Shown here in pieces: positions 17,372-27,900 of a stretch of 64,000 nucleotides of DNA. Made by a program: the position numbers and the translations under genes. Under the pieces are notes generated by a model. That model was not told the DNA's origin. It saw nothing but the letters and a program-made list of their open reading frames with translations, and made no database searches. This stretch comes from Thalassospira marina (GTDB lineage Bacteria; Pseudomonadota; Alphaproteobacteria; Rhodospirillales; Thalassospiraceae): positions 4,466,246-4,530,245 of the forward strand of contig NZ_CP024199.1 in assembly GCF_002844375.1 (NCBI RefSeq). The letters run 5' to 3'. Every line of letters begins with the position of its first letter. Position 1 is the stretch's first letter.

Positions 17372-17797
17372 TTAAAACCCGATCAGATGACGCATGACAA
17401 AGGTGGTCAGCAAACCCGTACCCATAAAGGCAAGGGTTGCGGCCAGCGAACGTGGGGAAAACCGGGCCAGCCCGCAAATGCCGTGCCCGCTGGTGCAGCC
17501 GCTGCCCAGGTTGGTGCCATAACCGACCAGCAAACCAGCCAGCACAAGCACCGGCAAATTGGCATCGACCGTAATGGGCGGGCGGTAACCCGACACCAGC
17601 GCAAGAATGACCGGACCAATGACCAGACCGGCAATGAAGGCAAGGCGTTCGGCCTTTTGTTTTGCCGTACCATTAATCAGCCCGCCAATTACGCCGCTGA
17701 TGCCGGCGATTCGACCGTTAAGGACGATATATAACCCGGCGGAAAGGCCGATAAGCGCCCCCCCGGCAAGGGAGGTGAATGGCGTGAAATTTTCCAT
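17372..17797 (-). CDS. YeeE/YedE family sulfur transporter, N-terminal-half subunit
   Basis: A 141-residue membrane protein with the repeat GTNLGSGCTSGHGICGLARFS near residue 95. This is the hallmark loop of the YeeE/YedE family, with two cysteines proposed to handle sulfur. It is the first gene of a two-gene operon with the DUF6691-type half. Comparable pairs in alphaproteobacteria sit under BigR/SqrR-type regulators that respond to sulfide or persulfide. No regulator gene is adjacent here, but an AT-rich inverted repeat lies just upstream. Confidence 0.88.
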   Translation of the reverse strand: MENFTPFTSLAGGALIGLSAGLYIVLNGRIAGISGVIGGLINGTAKQKAERLAFIAGLVIGPVILALVSGYRPPITVDANLPVLVLAGLLVGYGTNLGSGCTSGHGICGLARFSPRSLAATLAFMGTGLLTTFVMRHLIGF

Positions 17798-17813
17798 TCC
17801 GTGTTCCTTATCA

Positions 17814-17849
17814 AAATTATTTAATACGTATATTATAATGAAATAATTT
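17814..17849 (-). promoter_or_regulatory. AT-rich inverted repeat upstream of the YeeE/YedE pair
   Basis: Perfect 9-bp arms AAATTATTT (17814-17822) and AAATAATTT (17841-17849) around an 18-base AT-rich centre containing TACGTA, 17 bp before the start codon. It is placed like an ArsR/BigR-type operator overlapping the promoter. The regulator assignment is inference. Confidence 0.45.
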
Positions 17850-18278
17850 AATGCAAGGTCGCCCTGTGTGGGAGACCCGAAAAAATGTCACCTTTTGATA
17901 TCACGGTTTTGGCCGATGCGCAGGGTTTTGCCCACCCTGACCGCTCGCCCGTTTCCCAAATGATGCGTGTTTTCAGGGTGCAGGGCACCCGTGAAGGTGG
18001 CCTGTGTTGGCTGATTGGATGATGGTTGGGCATTTGCGTTTCCACCCCGACCAAATTCACATGGCTGGTTTGTCATTCATGTTGGCATGGGTGTGTGCGC
18101 CAACAAGTGGCGGGAATGCGCCCTTTATGAAGGCTGTGGATGGAAATTGCGATAAGCGTTTATGCTAATCCATTGTAAAACAACGATTTAATCTGACTTG
18201 CCAAAATCGGGAAACAGGCAGATATAGCGTCTGGTTTTGATTGCATCCTGCGGGATGATTTTCCGGGACTTTACACCC
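17850..18278. other. Intergenic region before the TPR-methyltransferase
   Basis: About 430 bp with no gene I can support. Short open frames on both strands (for example a 45-codon one from 17885) show no family features. The part from 18130 to 18240 is more AT-rich and probably holds the methyltransferase promoter. Confidence 0.5.
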
Positions 18279-19268
18279 ATGAGTAACGATCGGCTTTCAG
18301 CCAGTCGGCGCCTTGATGTTGCGCTGGCCATGGCAGCACGCGGTGATATTGAGGCGGCGATTGAAGTAGCAACAGCAGCGATCGAGGCGGATTCCGAATG
18401 GGATGAAGCCTATTTTGCGCTGGGCGAAATGCACGAAAAGGCCGGTCAGGGTGAACAGGCGGTTGAAGCCTATCGCCAGTATCTGATGCGTGATGAAACT
18501 GATCGCATGGGGGCGGAAGTCCGTTTGATGCTGTTGGGGGCTGTTGCAATGCGCGATCGCCTGCCGCCGGAATATGTGCGCGCCCTGTTTGATGATTACG
18601 CCCCGCGGTTTGAACGGTCCCTGCGCGATAAGCTGATCTATCGTGCGCCGGAACTGATGTATGAAGCGGTTCGCACACTGCTGGCCGATCTGCCGCGCCC
18701 GCTTGAGGTGCTAGACCTTGGCTGTGGGACCGGCCTTGTCGCCGATGTTTTTGCCGGGCAGGTTGATGTGCTTGATGGTGTCGACCTGTCACCGCGCATG
18801 TTGAACCGCGCACGGGCCAAGGGCATGTATCGTGACCTGCGCGAAGCCGATATTACTGCAATGCCCGATATGGCAACGGCGCAGTATGGTATGGTCATTG
18901 CAGCAGATGTTTTGAACTATCTGGGTGATCTGGAAGGCGTTCTGGCCATGATCCGTTCCCGGCTGGTGGCGGGTGGCATTTTGGTGATGTCGCTGGAAGA
19001 AGGCGATATTTACCCGTTCGATTTGGGGCCGGGGCAGCGGTTCCGCCATCATCCCGATATCATTTTTGACTGGCTGAAAAAGGCCGGGCTGGAAGTGGTG
19101 TCAAACCAGCAGGGTGTGCTGCGCCAGGAAAAGGGTGTGTCGGTTATGGGGCGCATTGTTGTGGCGCGGTCTGCACCGGTGCTTTCTGGCCTGGTTGACC
19201 TTGCCGGTACGCCATCGCTGGCAACAGATGCCGAAGCGGGCATCGGGGTTTCGGTATTGCTGCACTGA
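18279..19268 (+). CDS. TPR-containing class I SAM-dependent methyltransferase
   Basis: A 329-residue protein. Residues 5-95 form two or three TPR-like helical repeats (ARGDIEAAIEVATAAIEAD, then AYFALGEMHEKAGQGEQAVEAY). Residues about 110-290 form a methyltransferase fold with motif I VLDLGCGTGLVADVF, the acidic motif II end GVDLSPRML, and YGMVIAADVLNYLGDL. It belongs to the group of predicted TPR-methyltransferases of unknown substrate. The ATG at 18279 starts MSNDRLS; in-frame starts 8 and 14 codons upstream (ATG 18255, TTG 18237) cannot be excluded. It ends opposite FTR1, with a shared terminator between. Confidence 0.85.
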   Translation: MSNDRLSASRRLDVALAMAARGDIEAAIEVATAAIEADSEWDEAYFALGEMHEKAGQGEQAVEAYRQYLMRDETDRMGAEVRLMLLGAVAMRDRLPPEYVRALFDDYAPRFERSLRDKLIYRAPELMYEAVRTLLADLPRPLEVLDLGCGTGLVADVFAGQVDVLDGVDLSPRMLNRARAKGMYRDLREADITAMPDMATAQYGMVIAADVLNYLGDLEGVLAMIRSRLVAGGILVMSLEEGDIYPFDLGPGQRFRHHPDIIFDWLKKAGLEVVSNQQGVLRQEKGVSVMGRIVVARSAPVLSGLVDLAGTPSLATDAEAGIGVSVLLH

Positions 19269-19351
19269 TAAAGGGCGGCAATTTCCCGCCTGTTTGACAC
19301 CGGTAATACAATAATCAATGTTCCGAATTAATCGGATACGAGCAGATAAAG

Positions 19352-19385
19352 AAAAAGGCGGTGGCACCAGATGCCCCGCCTTTTT
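19352..19385. terminator. Bidirectional terminator between convergent genes
   Basis: AAAAAGGCGG-T-GGC / GCC-C-CGCCTTTTT stem in the 142-bp gap between the methyltransferase and FTR1 stops. A and T runs on both sides fit use in both directions. Confidence 0.88.
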
Positions 19386-19410
19386 GCATGAATGATGTGG
19401 CAAGCCCTAA

Positions 19411-20250
19411 TTATTCGGCTGCGCTGGGCTGGCTTTGGCGTGCCGGGCGGTTTGCGGCGCGGCGGGTGGCCTTGCTGGCAAGGGTGATTGCCAGTACTGC
19501 GACAATATAAACCACGATCTGCAGCAATGTTGGCCGGTCCATATATCCCACCAGGGTATGCAGGGCTTTGCCTAGCAGGCTGTCCTGGCTGAGCAGCCAT
19601 GAACTGTCCCACAGGACGGGGCCAAGATTGACGATATCGGCAGCGGACAGGAAGTTCATTGCCTGTGCGGCCATGCCTGCCGCCAAAAGCGTGATCATGA
19701 GGCTGGTAACGGAAAACAGGTAACGGGTGGGAATGCGCAGCAGGCCCAGATACATGCCCGCACCCACAAGGACACCGGCACCAAGGCCGATTGCACCGCC
19801 AATCACGGTATCGGACAGGCCGCCTTCGGCGGTTGCCAGCCCGTATAGAAACAGCACGATTTCCGATCCTTCACGCAGAACGGCAACACCCACCACAATG
19901 GCCAGTGCTGAAAGCGATTTTTGACCATCGCGCACGGCATTGCCGGCATCGCGCATTTCCATTGCCATTTCGCGGCCATGCACCGACATCCAGGCGTTGT
20001 GCCAGCCCAGCATCAAAACGGCGACCATCAGGATGGCGGCATTGAAAATTTCCTGCCCGTATCCGGCCAGTGCCCCGGCAATGGCGCCCGCGAAATAGGC
20101 GACAATGGCGGCCCCGGCAACACCCCCGGCAATACCGGCAGCAATCCATGCCTTGGCACCGCGCACACCATTTACGGCAGCCAGTACAATGCCGACGATC
20201 AGCGCGGCTTCCAGAACTTCACGAAATACAATGATCAGGGCTGCGGTCAT
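19411..20250 (-). CDS. FTR1 family iron permease
   Basis: A 279-residue membrane protein with about seven hydrophobic helices and both iron-binding motifs of the FTR1/EfeU family: REVLEA near residue 9 and REGSE near residue 129. It imports iron across the inner membrane. The ATG at 20250 begins MTAALIIVFREVLEA, matching the family start; the open frame upstream is not conserved-looking. It lies 186 bp downstream of a periplasmic cupredoxin gene, an arrangement like the FtrBC pair of ferrous-iron systems. The p19-like and ferredoxin partners (FtrA, FtrD) are not seen nearby. Confidence 0.92.
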   Translation of the reverse strand: MTAALIIVFREVLEAALIVGIVLAAVNGVRGAKAWIAAGIAGGVAGAAIVAYFAGAIAGALAGYGQEIFNAAILMVAVLMLGWHNAWMSVHGREMAMEMRDAGNAVRDGQKSLSALAIVVGVAVLREGSEIVLFLYGLATAEGGLSDTVIGGAIGLGAGVLVGAGMYLGLLRIPTRYLFSVTSLMITLLAAGMAAQAMNFLSAADIVNLGPVLWDSSWLLSQDSLLGKALHTLVGYMDRPTLLQIVVYIVAVLAITLASKATRRAANRPARQSQPSAAE

Positions 20251-20436
20251 GGGATCAATCCCGGTTGTGGCATTGGAAATGACGAAGATATCGGCAGGCA
20301 GGTGGGTTTGTTTTACGGGCGTGCCAGAAAAGGCAGGGGGTAGGAACCGGAAGTATTGCGTTTGACCGCAAATTGGTGGGCAGTACGGGTAAAACAGTAA
20401 GATAAAGGCCACCATAGCAGCCTTTACCAGGCAGTA

Positions 20437-20772
20437 TTACTGGACGTGGACTTTGCCCTGGGCCGTTTTTGAATGAAATTCACCCATAAAGCTGTAATCA
20501 CCGGCAGCGAGGCCATCGAGTTTGATTTTTGCCGTCATGCCCGGCGCGATGATTTTTTCGCGGCGCAGGTCATGGCTGTCAAATTCCTCGACTGCGCTAT
20601 CGGCATTTTTAACCTGCAGGATCACTGGCGTATTGGCCGGAATGGTGATTTCTGCGGGCGAAAATTTGTGATCCTTGATCACCATGTCGATGGTCTGGGT
20701 TTCGGCATGGGCCGTGGCAGATACAACACCGCCAAGCAGCAGAACGGAAAAGACGGCAAGGAATTTGGTCAT
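20437..20772 (-). CDS. Periplasmic cupredoxin-domain protein associated with iron uptake
   Basis: A 111-residue secreted protein with a signal peptide of about 23 residues (cleavage after AHA) and a cupredoxin fold of about 85 residues, containing FSPAEITIPANTPVILQVKN and FMGEFHSKTAQG. It resembles FtrB or the EfeO N-terminal domain, proposed to oxidise or hand over ferrous iron to the FTR1 permease encoded downstream. Not all classic type 1 copper ligands are visible, so the copper content is uncertain. A long inverted repeat at 20836 lies just upstream and may be its iron-responsive operator. Confidence 0.85.
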   Translation of the reverse strand: MTKFLAVFSVLLLGGVVSATAHAETQTIDMVIKDHKFSPAEITIPANTPVILQVKNADSAVEEFDSHDLRREKIIAPGMTAKIKLDGLAAGDYSFMGEFHSKTAQGKVHVQ

Positions 20773-20835
20773 GGCAGAACCTGATGAAACTTGCAGGGAC
20801 TAGGTGCAGGACGGGCTGAACAGCCGAAAGAAGGG

Positions 20836-20862
20836 CGCAATTGCAACTGACTTGCGATTGCG
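20836..20862 (-). promoter_or_regulatory. 27-bp inverted repeat upstream of the cupredoxin/FTR1 operon
   Basis: Arms CGCAATTGCAA (20836-20846) and TTGCGATTGCG (20852-20862) match at 10 of 11 positions around CTGAC. It lies 64 bp before the cupredoxin start. The TGCAA/TTGC half-sites recall the Fur-type operators of alphaproteobacteria, which would fit the iron genes; this is inference. Confidence 0.5.
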
Positions 20863-21571
20863 TGACTCTCATACGCCTGATCAAGGGGCAGGGTCAAGTG
20901 GCGAACAAAAAAGTGATCGGCAGGGCCGCCATGCAGTTTTGTTCGGTCCCTGCGGGATGGCGGGTGAGATGGCGGGGCAGATGGTGGGGGAGGTCTGCCC
21001 TTTCTTACAAGTGAGGGTTGCTGCCGATTGACCGGGAAATGGTCGTGCCTGGTGGCCGGATCGCCAGCAATTACAGGTGGGGTCGTAACGGATATCGTCC
21101 GCCATTTTCGGCATGTCTTGCCGGGCGATTGTCCCGGGTGGCACAGGCTGCATTTAATGGGGTGATCGGGCGTTAAAGACGGGCCGGTGACAAACCCCGT
21201 AATATTTGCACGTGCCTTGCTGGAATGCCCGGTTTTCGCCCGTTGCAAGGTATAGCACATCATAGACAAGGGTAGGTTTTACCCCGATTTTCAGGGCGAT
21301 GTTGTTTATGTATTTTATGGCATGAAGAGCAGGTATATGCATAAAGTTTCAAGTAAATTTTGATATAGGAATTCACAACCAAAAATCGAAATTTGGTTGA
21401 GTCTGAATGACCAAAACAAAGATTTGAAAGTTTTGTTTTCGGCTATTTAGATTGCACTAGAGTATTGGCAGAAATACTCAACTAAAACGGAATCTGTTTG
21501 AGTCCGGGTAATAAAATTTCCAAATGGAAACTGACTCGTCTATTTTGAGATGAAATTCTGCGAATATTTAA

Positions 21572-21618
21572 CGAAATCTGACGTGCTTTATCTACAGGTC
21601 AGAAAATGTCAGATTTCG
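21572..21618. repeat. Perfect 11-bp inverted repeat in the giant-gene control region
   Basis: CGAAATCTGAC (21572-21582) and GTCAGATTTCG (21608-21618) with a 25-base spacer that itself contains GGTCAGAAAATGTCAGA. It could be a cruciform, a dimer operator pair, or an RNA hairpin if transcribed. Confidence 0.6.
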
Positions 21619-21749
21619 GTTATTAGGGGATCTCAATATTCCCCGATGTGCCACATTATCCTTGAGAATAGATAAAGTGCATAAGCCGAAGGTACTGATA
21701 TCCGGCCAATATTGGCTGATTTGTATATTAGATTATGTCGTAAAAATAA

Positions 21750-21907
21750 TACGCAAGTATAAAATAAGATTCTGTTAACCTTTAAATATTGACTGATTTC
21801 TGTTTTTAGTGCCTCAAAAATTGCCTTGCTACTGGATAGGCTTTCCCGAATAACCGTACCCGGACAGTAAACTTAATATCACAGTCAATATATACTTGCG
21901 TATATAT
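21750..21907 (+). promoter_or_regulatory. Paired 12-bp palindromic motif ahead of the giant gene
   Basis: TACGCAAGTATA (21750-21761) and its exact reverse complement TATACTTGCGTA (21891-21902) lie 141 bp apart. The second copy sits inside a perfect hairpin ATATATAC-TTGC-GTATATAT (21888-21907), ending 24 bases before the ATG. The shared palindrome ATAC-TTGC-GTAT looks like two operators for one regulator, or a long-range stem. Confidence 0.5.
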
Positions 21908-21931
21908 TTCGGGGTCTCGGGGTAGGAAATC

Positions 21932-24900
21932 ATGACTAAGCTGTATTTTTCGGCATTGGAACCGCGCGTTCTTCTTGATGCGGCCGCCGTTGCGACAGTT
22001 GCTTCAGAAGTCACCCATCATGATCAGGCTGAAACCAAACATCAGGCCGACGCCCAGAAGACCAGCGATGCGTCATCGGATGTGTCGTCGCAATTTGATG
22101 CGGTTGTTGCCAATCTGAACCCCGAAACAGCCACCGGCCGCGTGCTTGTTGTGATCGACAGCCGCGTTGAAGGTGCCGAGGAATTTGCCGCCAGCCTGGA
22201 AGGCAAAGCCGATGTCCTGATTGTTGATAGTGACCAGTCCGGTGCCAAGGCCATCGCCGATGCCCTGGCATCGGGCACCGATGTTTCCGGTCTGCATATT
22301 ATCTCGCACGGGGGCGATGGCAGCTTCGAGCTGGGCTCCGACCATATTGACAGTGCCGCACTTGCCAGCGAGGTCGGCAGCGAAATTTCATCCTGGAGCA
22401 GTCATTTATCGGCAGGTGCCGATATTTTGCTTTATGGGTGTAACATTGCCAAAGACGAAACCGGCAAACAGTTTGTTGATACATTTTCAAGCCTGACCGG
22501 TGCCGATATTGCGGCATCCGATGACGTAACGGGCAATACCGATCTTGGCGGCGACTGGGACCTGGAATATGCCACCGGCCAGATTACGGCCACCCTGCCC
22601 GCTGATTCATCTGCCCTGCATTCCATTTCGCAATTGCTGGCCGACCCGGTTGACCCGGTTACGGGACACCAGCCCACCATTTCGGGCATGGGTGTTTCGC
22701 AAAACGGTGTTGAAGATACCGCCGTCACCCTTGGCGGTATTTCTGTTGGTGATATCGACCATGATGCCAGCAATGTTGGCGAAACGCTGACTGTGACGAT
22801 TACGGTTGTTGACGGTTCGTCAAATCCGACGGGTTCGATTGCGTTAAACGGGACGGCCGGTCTTGATAGCGTCACGGGCGATAACGGCAATACCATTACG
22901 CTTGTGGGCAAGCAGGATGCGATCAATGCTGCCCTGAACAACATGGTTCTGACCCCGTCGGAAAACTATAACGGTACTGTAAATGTTCATCTGACGGTGA
23001 ATGACGGCACCACGGGTGATGTTACCGATACCATCACGGTCAATCTGTCACCGGTGAACGATGCCCCGGATATGAGCCCGTCACCGGTTTCGGTTGATGA
23101 AGGTGGCTCGGTTACCATCGGGACCGATATTTTCAATCTGACCGACCCGGAACTTGGCATCACCCAGACGGCAAGCCAGGAAGTTTTCCAGGTTACGGCA
23201 CTGCCGACCGAAGGTGTGCTTAAACTTAATGGCAACAACCTGCTGGTGGGCAGTACCTTCTCGCTGCAGGATGTGATCAGTGGCAAGCTGACCTATAAGC
23301 ATGACGGAACCGACATTATCGTTGGCAGCAACGACGTTGACGGCTTCAAGGTTACCGTGAATGACGGTGGCGGTAGCGGCAATGTCGGCCCGTTTGACGT
23401 TGCCATCAATATCGCCCCGGTCAACCAGGCCCCCACCGTGGATGGCAGCCCGACGGTTCATGAAGGCGAGGGAACCGAGGATGTTTATAATTCACCCGGC
23501 ACGGTGACGCAGGCGGCCGAGATCGGATCGCTTTTGAACATTTCCGGTGGTGATGCTGACAGCGCCGATGATCTGGCAAATATGACCATCACCATTTCCG
23601 AAGTTGATAATCAGGGGCATGGCACCCTGTTTATCGATACGGATGGCGATGGCATTTTCAATTCCGGCATCGACCAGATTATTACCGGTTCGGTTACGAT
23701 TTCGGGTGCGGATATTGGCAAGCTGAAATTTGCCCATAATGGCACGGAGCCCGATGGCAACAGCCCCAGTTTTAAAATCACCGTAACCGATGGCGGCGGT
23801 GGTGCGGGTGATGCGGCAAAGGCCAGTGTTTCCAAAACCATCACCATTGGCGTGATCGGCAATGATGATAACCCCGAAATTGATACCAACAGCCCCCAAA
23901 CCGTGGATGCTGGTGTTGTTACTGTATTGTCTTCGGCAAACCTGAAAGTTACCGATATTGACGATACCAGTGGCGGCAAGCAGCTGGTTTACAAGATTAC
24001 GTCACTGCCGACCTATGGCGAATTGCGCCTGAATGGCGTGATCCTGAGCGTGGGTGACCGTTTCAGCCAGGACGACCTTGATAACGGCCGGGTGACCTAT
24101 TTCCAGACGGCAAAGGTTACTGCAGCCGACCGTGTATCGGGTGAAAACTATGTCGCGGATGGCTTCAGCTTTGAAGTTCGCGATTCACAATTGCGGTCCT
24201 ATAACCAGGCTGGTGCCGAAGGTGGCGTGGTCGACCCGACGACGGGCAACATCAAAACCAACAGCTTCGAGCTGCGCATTAATGGCGATTGGACCGGTGA
24301 CGGCGGTGAAACCCCTGATGGATCGGTGACCATCAAGGGAACCCCGGTCAATAGCGGCCTGCAGGTAACCGAGGAAGACGGCATTGTTGGGGGTGCGGAT
24401 ACCGGCACCATCACGTCTTCGATGCTGAATTACATTTTACAGGCGACCAGCGGTGGCAATACCTATGACATTGCCTCCAGCGACACGATTTACCGTCTGA
24501 CGGACCTTCCGACCAATGGCAAGCTGTATCTGAACGGTGTTGAACTGCATGTGTTCGATTCCTTTACCCAGGCAGATATCGACGCCAATAATGTAACCTT
24601 TGTGCATGATGGCAGCGAAGACCATCAAAGCAGCTTCGGGTTCTCGCTGTCGGTTGGTGTGAATGAAGTCGTCAAGACGACTTTTTCGCTGCGCGCAACC
24701 GCGACAAATGATGCGCCGACCGTTTCGGGCGGCACCGCAACTGTTGCAGAAGGCAGTGCGGTTGGGCTGACCACGTCATCGCTGGGCATGGCGGATGCCG
24801 ATACTTCCAACGAACCCGGTGAACCGTCGGATGCCAATGATGAAGCCCAGGCAGATGATCTGTATATCCAGATCACGACATTGCCGCAAAATGGCACCCT

Positions 24901-27900
24901 GCAATATCTTAGCAATGGAACCTGGATTGATATTCAGGCGGGTGACTGGATTTCGGCCAAGCTTCTGACCGGCGATGAAAACACCACCGGAATTCGTTAT
25001 TTGCAAACCGTGGATGCCGTTGCCAGCGACAGTTTTGAATATCGCGTGCGCGATGATTTCAAGGATAATAGTGACAACGACACCGACAATGTCCGCAGCA
25101 GTGTGGCCGACCCGGATGCCAACCATGTTTCGGGCAATGGCACCGTTAACCTGACGATCACATCGGTTGATAACCACGCGCCGACCATTAACGGCAACCC
25201 GAAAGCCTATGAAGGCCAGGGCAGCGAAAACCTTTATAACGATAATTCCACCAAGACCCAGGCCGCCGATATTGGCGGACAGATCACCATTGCCGATTTT
25301 GACAGCTATGATGATGATACGCGCCTGACGGTTTCGATCACCAATGTCGATACCCACGGTGTTGGCACGCTGTTTCTGGATGTAGATGGCGATGGTTATT
25401 TTGGCGCGGGTGATACGCAAATTACCGGCGACACGGCCAATCTGACGATTGCGCAGCTTAAAACCCTGAAATTCATTCATGACGGGGCGGAACCCTCGGA
25501 TGCGACGGACCCGTCCTTTACCCTGACCGTAACCGACAGCGGTGGCGGTTTTGGGGTTGGCGAGGCACTTTCGACCAGCAAAAATATCGTGATAGATATT
25601 TTGGCAAACGATGATTATTCATCGCTTGATACCAATAACACCGCCCAGATTGATGCAGGTCAGTCTTTTGTCATTGATACATCCTATCTTAGCGTTTCTG
25701 ACGTCGATGACACCAGCAATGGCACCCAGCTTGTTTATGAAGTGACCGATCTGCCCGATCATGGTGAATTGCGCCTGAACGGGGTGCGTCTGACACTGGG
25801 TGACCGGTTCAGTCAGGCTGATGTGGCCGCTGGCAAGCTGGTTTATGTGCAGAATGGTGCCGTTGATGACCCGGATGCCAAAGCCAGTGGAACCGCCTTT
25901 ACCGCTGATAGCTTTGATTTCAAGGTTTACGATTCCCAGCAGCGTGCCTTTAATAATGATGGTGCCGATGGTGGCGTGGTTGACCCCAACAACAACCATG
26001 AAATTGCGACAAATACCTTCAATATCGAAATCCAGGGCGATTTCGCAGGTGACGGTGGCACGGCAACATCCAGCGACCCGGTTACGATTGTTGATTCAAC
26101 CAATAACGGCATCGACGTTGTTGAAGGTGATGGTGTTTCGGGTGGCAGCGATACCCACACCATTTCATCGTCCGAACTGAATTATGAATTGAAATACACC
26201 CAGGGCGGGTCGGAATATACTGTTCCTGCCGATGCCACGGTTTACCGTATCAGCAGCCTGCCAACCAATGGCACCCTGTATGTCGATGGCAAGGCCATTG
26301 ACAGCCTGTATGATTCCTTCACCCAGGACGATATCGATAATGGCCGGGTGGTTTTTGTTCATGACGGTGGCGAAATCCATCAGGGCAGCTTTGGTTTCAC
26401 CATCTCGGTCGGGACGTCCGAGGCGGTTGCGGGCACATTTGCGCTGCGGGCGACCGCAACCAATGACGCACCAACAGCAACTGGCGGCACCCTGGCCGAT
26501 GTTACGCAGGGGGCGACGGTTGGCATTACCACCGGCGCCCTGGGCATGTCCGATGTGGACGTTGCCAATGAAACTGGCGAACCGGGCAGCAACCCCGAAG
26601 CCTCCAGCGATGATCTGTTCTTCAAGGTGACCGATCTGCCCGATGGCGGTAAGCTGCAATATTACGATGATGGAACATCAAGCTGGGTGGATGTTGGCGC
26701 AAATGACTGGCTGTCGGCCGGGTTGCTGACAGGGGATAGCGCCACAACCAAGCTGCGTTACGTTAATGACAGCGGCATCGCCCTGTCGGCGGATAATTTC
26801 AAATTTATCGTCCGTGATGACCTCAGCACGGTGGACGGTGCCAAGCAAACCGCAGCAGACCCGGCAACCGGCAATGTATCGGCAGAAAAGCAGGTTAGCT
26901 GGAATATCGTGGCGTCGGTCAATCATGCACCGACCATTGATGGCACGCCCAGCGTCTATGAAGGCCAGGGCACCGAGGATGTATATAACAATCCCGGCAC
27001 CAAAACATCGGCAGCCGATATTGGCGGCCAGATTACCATTGGTGATGTTGATACCAGCGATAGCGGCAATCTGGGGATCGTGATTTCCGATATCGATACC
27101 TATGGTCTGGGCACCCTGTTCCTTGATGCCAATGGCAATGGCCAGGTTGATAGCGGTGAAGCCATCACCGGCACAACGGCCACGCTTACCATGGCGGAAT
27201 TCAAAACCCTGAAATTTGCCCATAATGGCACCGAACCGGACGGCACCACCAAACCCGAATTCAAGCTGACCGTTACCGATGCGGGCGGTGAACCGGGCGC
27301 TGGCCATGAATTGACCACGGCAAAAACCATCCAGATCGATGTGATTGCCAATGATGACCACTCGGTTCTTGATACCAACAAACCCACAACGGTTCAGGCT
27401 GGTGTTTCGACGGTTATTACCCGCAATTTCCTGCATGTTTCCGATGTCGATGACACCAGCAATGGCACCGAAATCGTCTATCGTCTGACGTCGCTGCCGA
27501 CCTATGGTGAATTGCGCCTGAATGGCAATTTGCTGACGGTGAACAGCACCTTTACCCAGGCCGATATCGATGCCGGGCGCCTGACCTATGTTCAGACCAA
27601 GGCCGTTACTGATTCCGACAATTCAACGGCAGGCACGTCCTATACCTCTGACAGCTTCAATTTCGAGGTCAGGGATTCGCACAGCCGCGTATTTAACAAT
27701 GCCGGTCAGGCTGGCGGTGTGGTTAACAGTGCCGATGGCACCATTGCCACCAATACCTTCAATCTGCAAATCCAGGGCAGCTATGACCCGGATGCAGCCC
27801 CAACCGGTGACCCGGTTGTCATTGACCAAAGCTCGGTCAATACCGGCATTGAAGTGTATGAAGGTGATGGTCAGTTTGGCGGTACGGACAATGATACCGT

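Larger units (their letters stand above)
20773..21931. other. Long control region between the iron-uptake genes and the giant surface protein
   Basis: About 1.16 kb without a gene I can support. The left half (to about 21300) is GC-rich, with purine-rich stretches. The right half is strikingly AT-rich for this chromosome and packed with inverted repeats: 21376-21399, 21572-21618, 21705-21716, and a paired motif at 21750 and 21888. It is most simply read as the promoter and 5' leader of the giant gene. A minus-strand frame with a CxxCH at about 21140 was considered and rejected. Confidence 0.6.

Noticed and set aside
20769..21269. Minus-strand frame of 166 codons containing a CxxCH
   Set aside because: A single haem-like motif in a Pro/Arg/Ser-rich translation with no signal peptide or other cytochrome features; competing frames are equally open.
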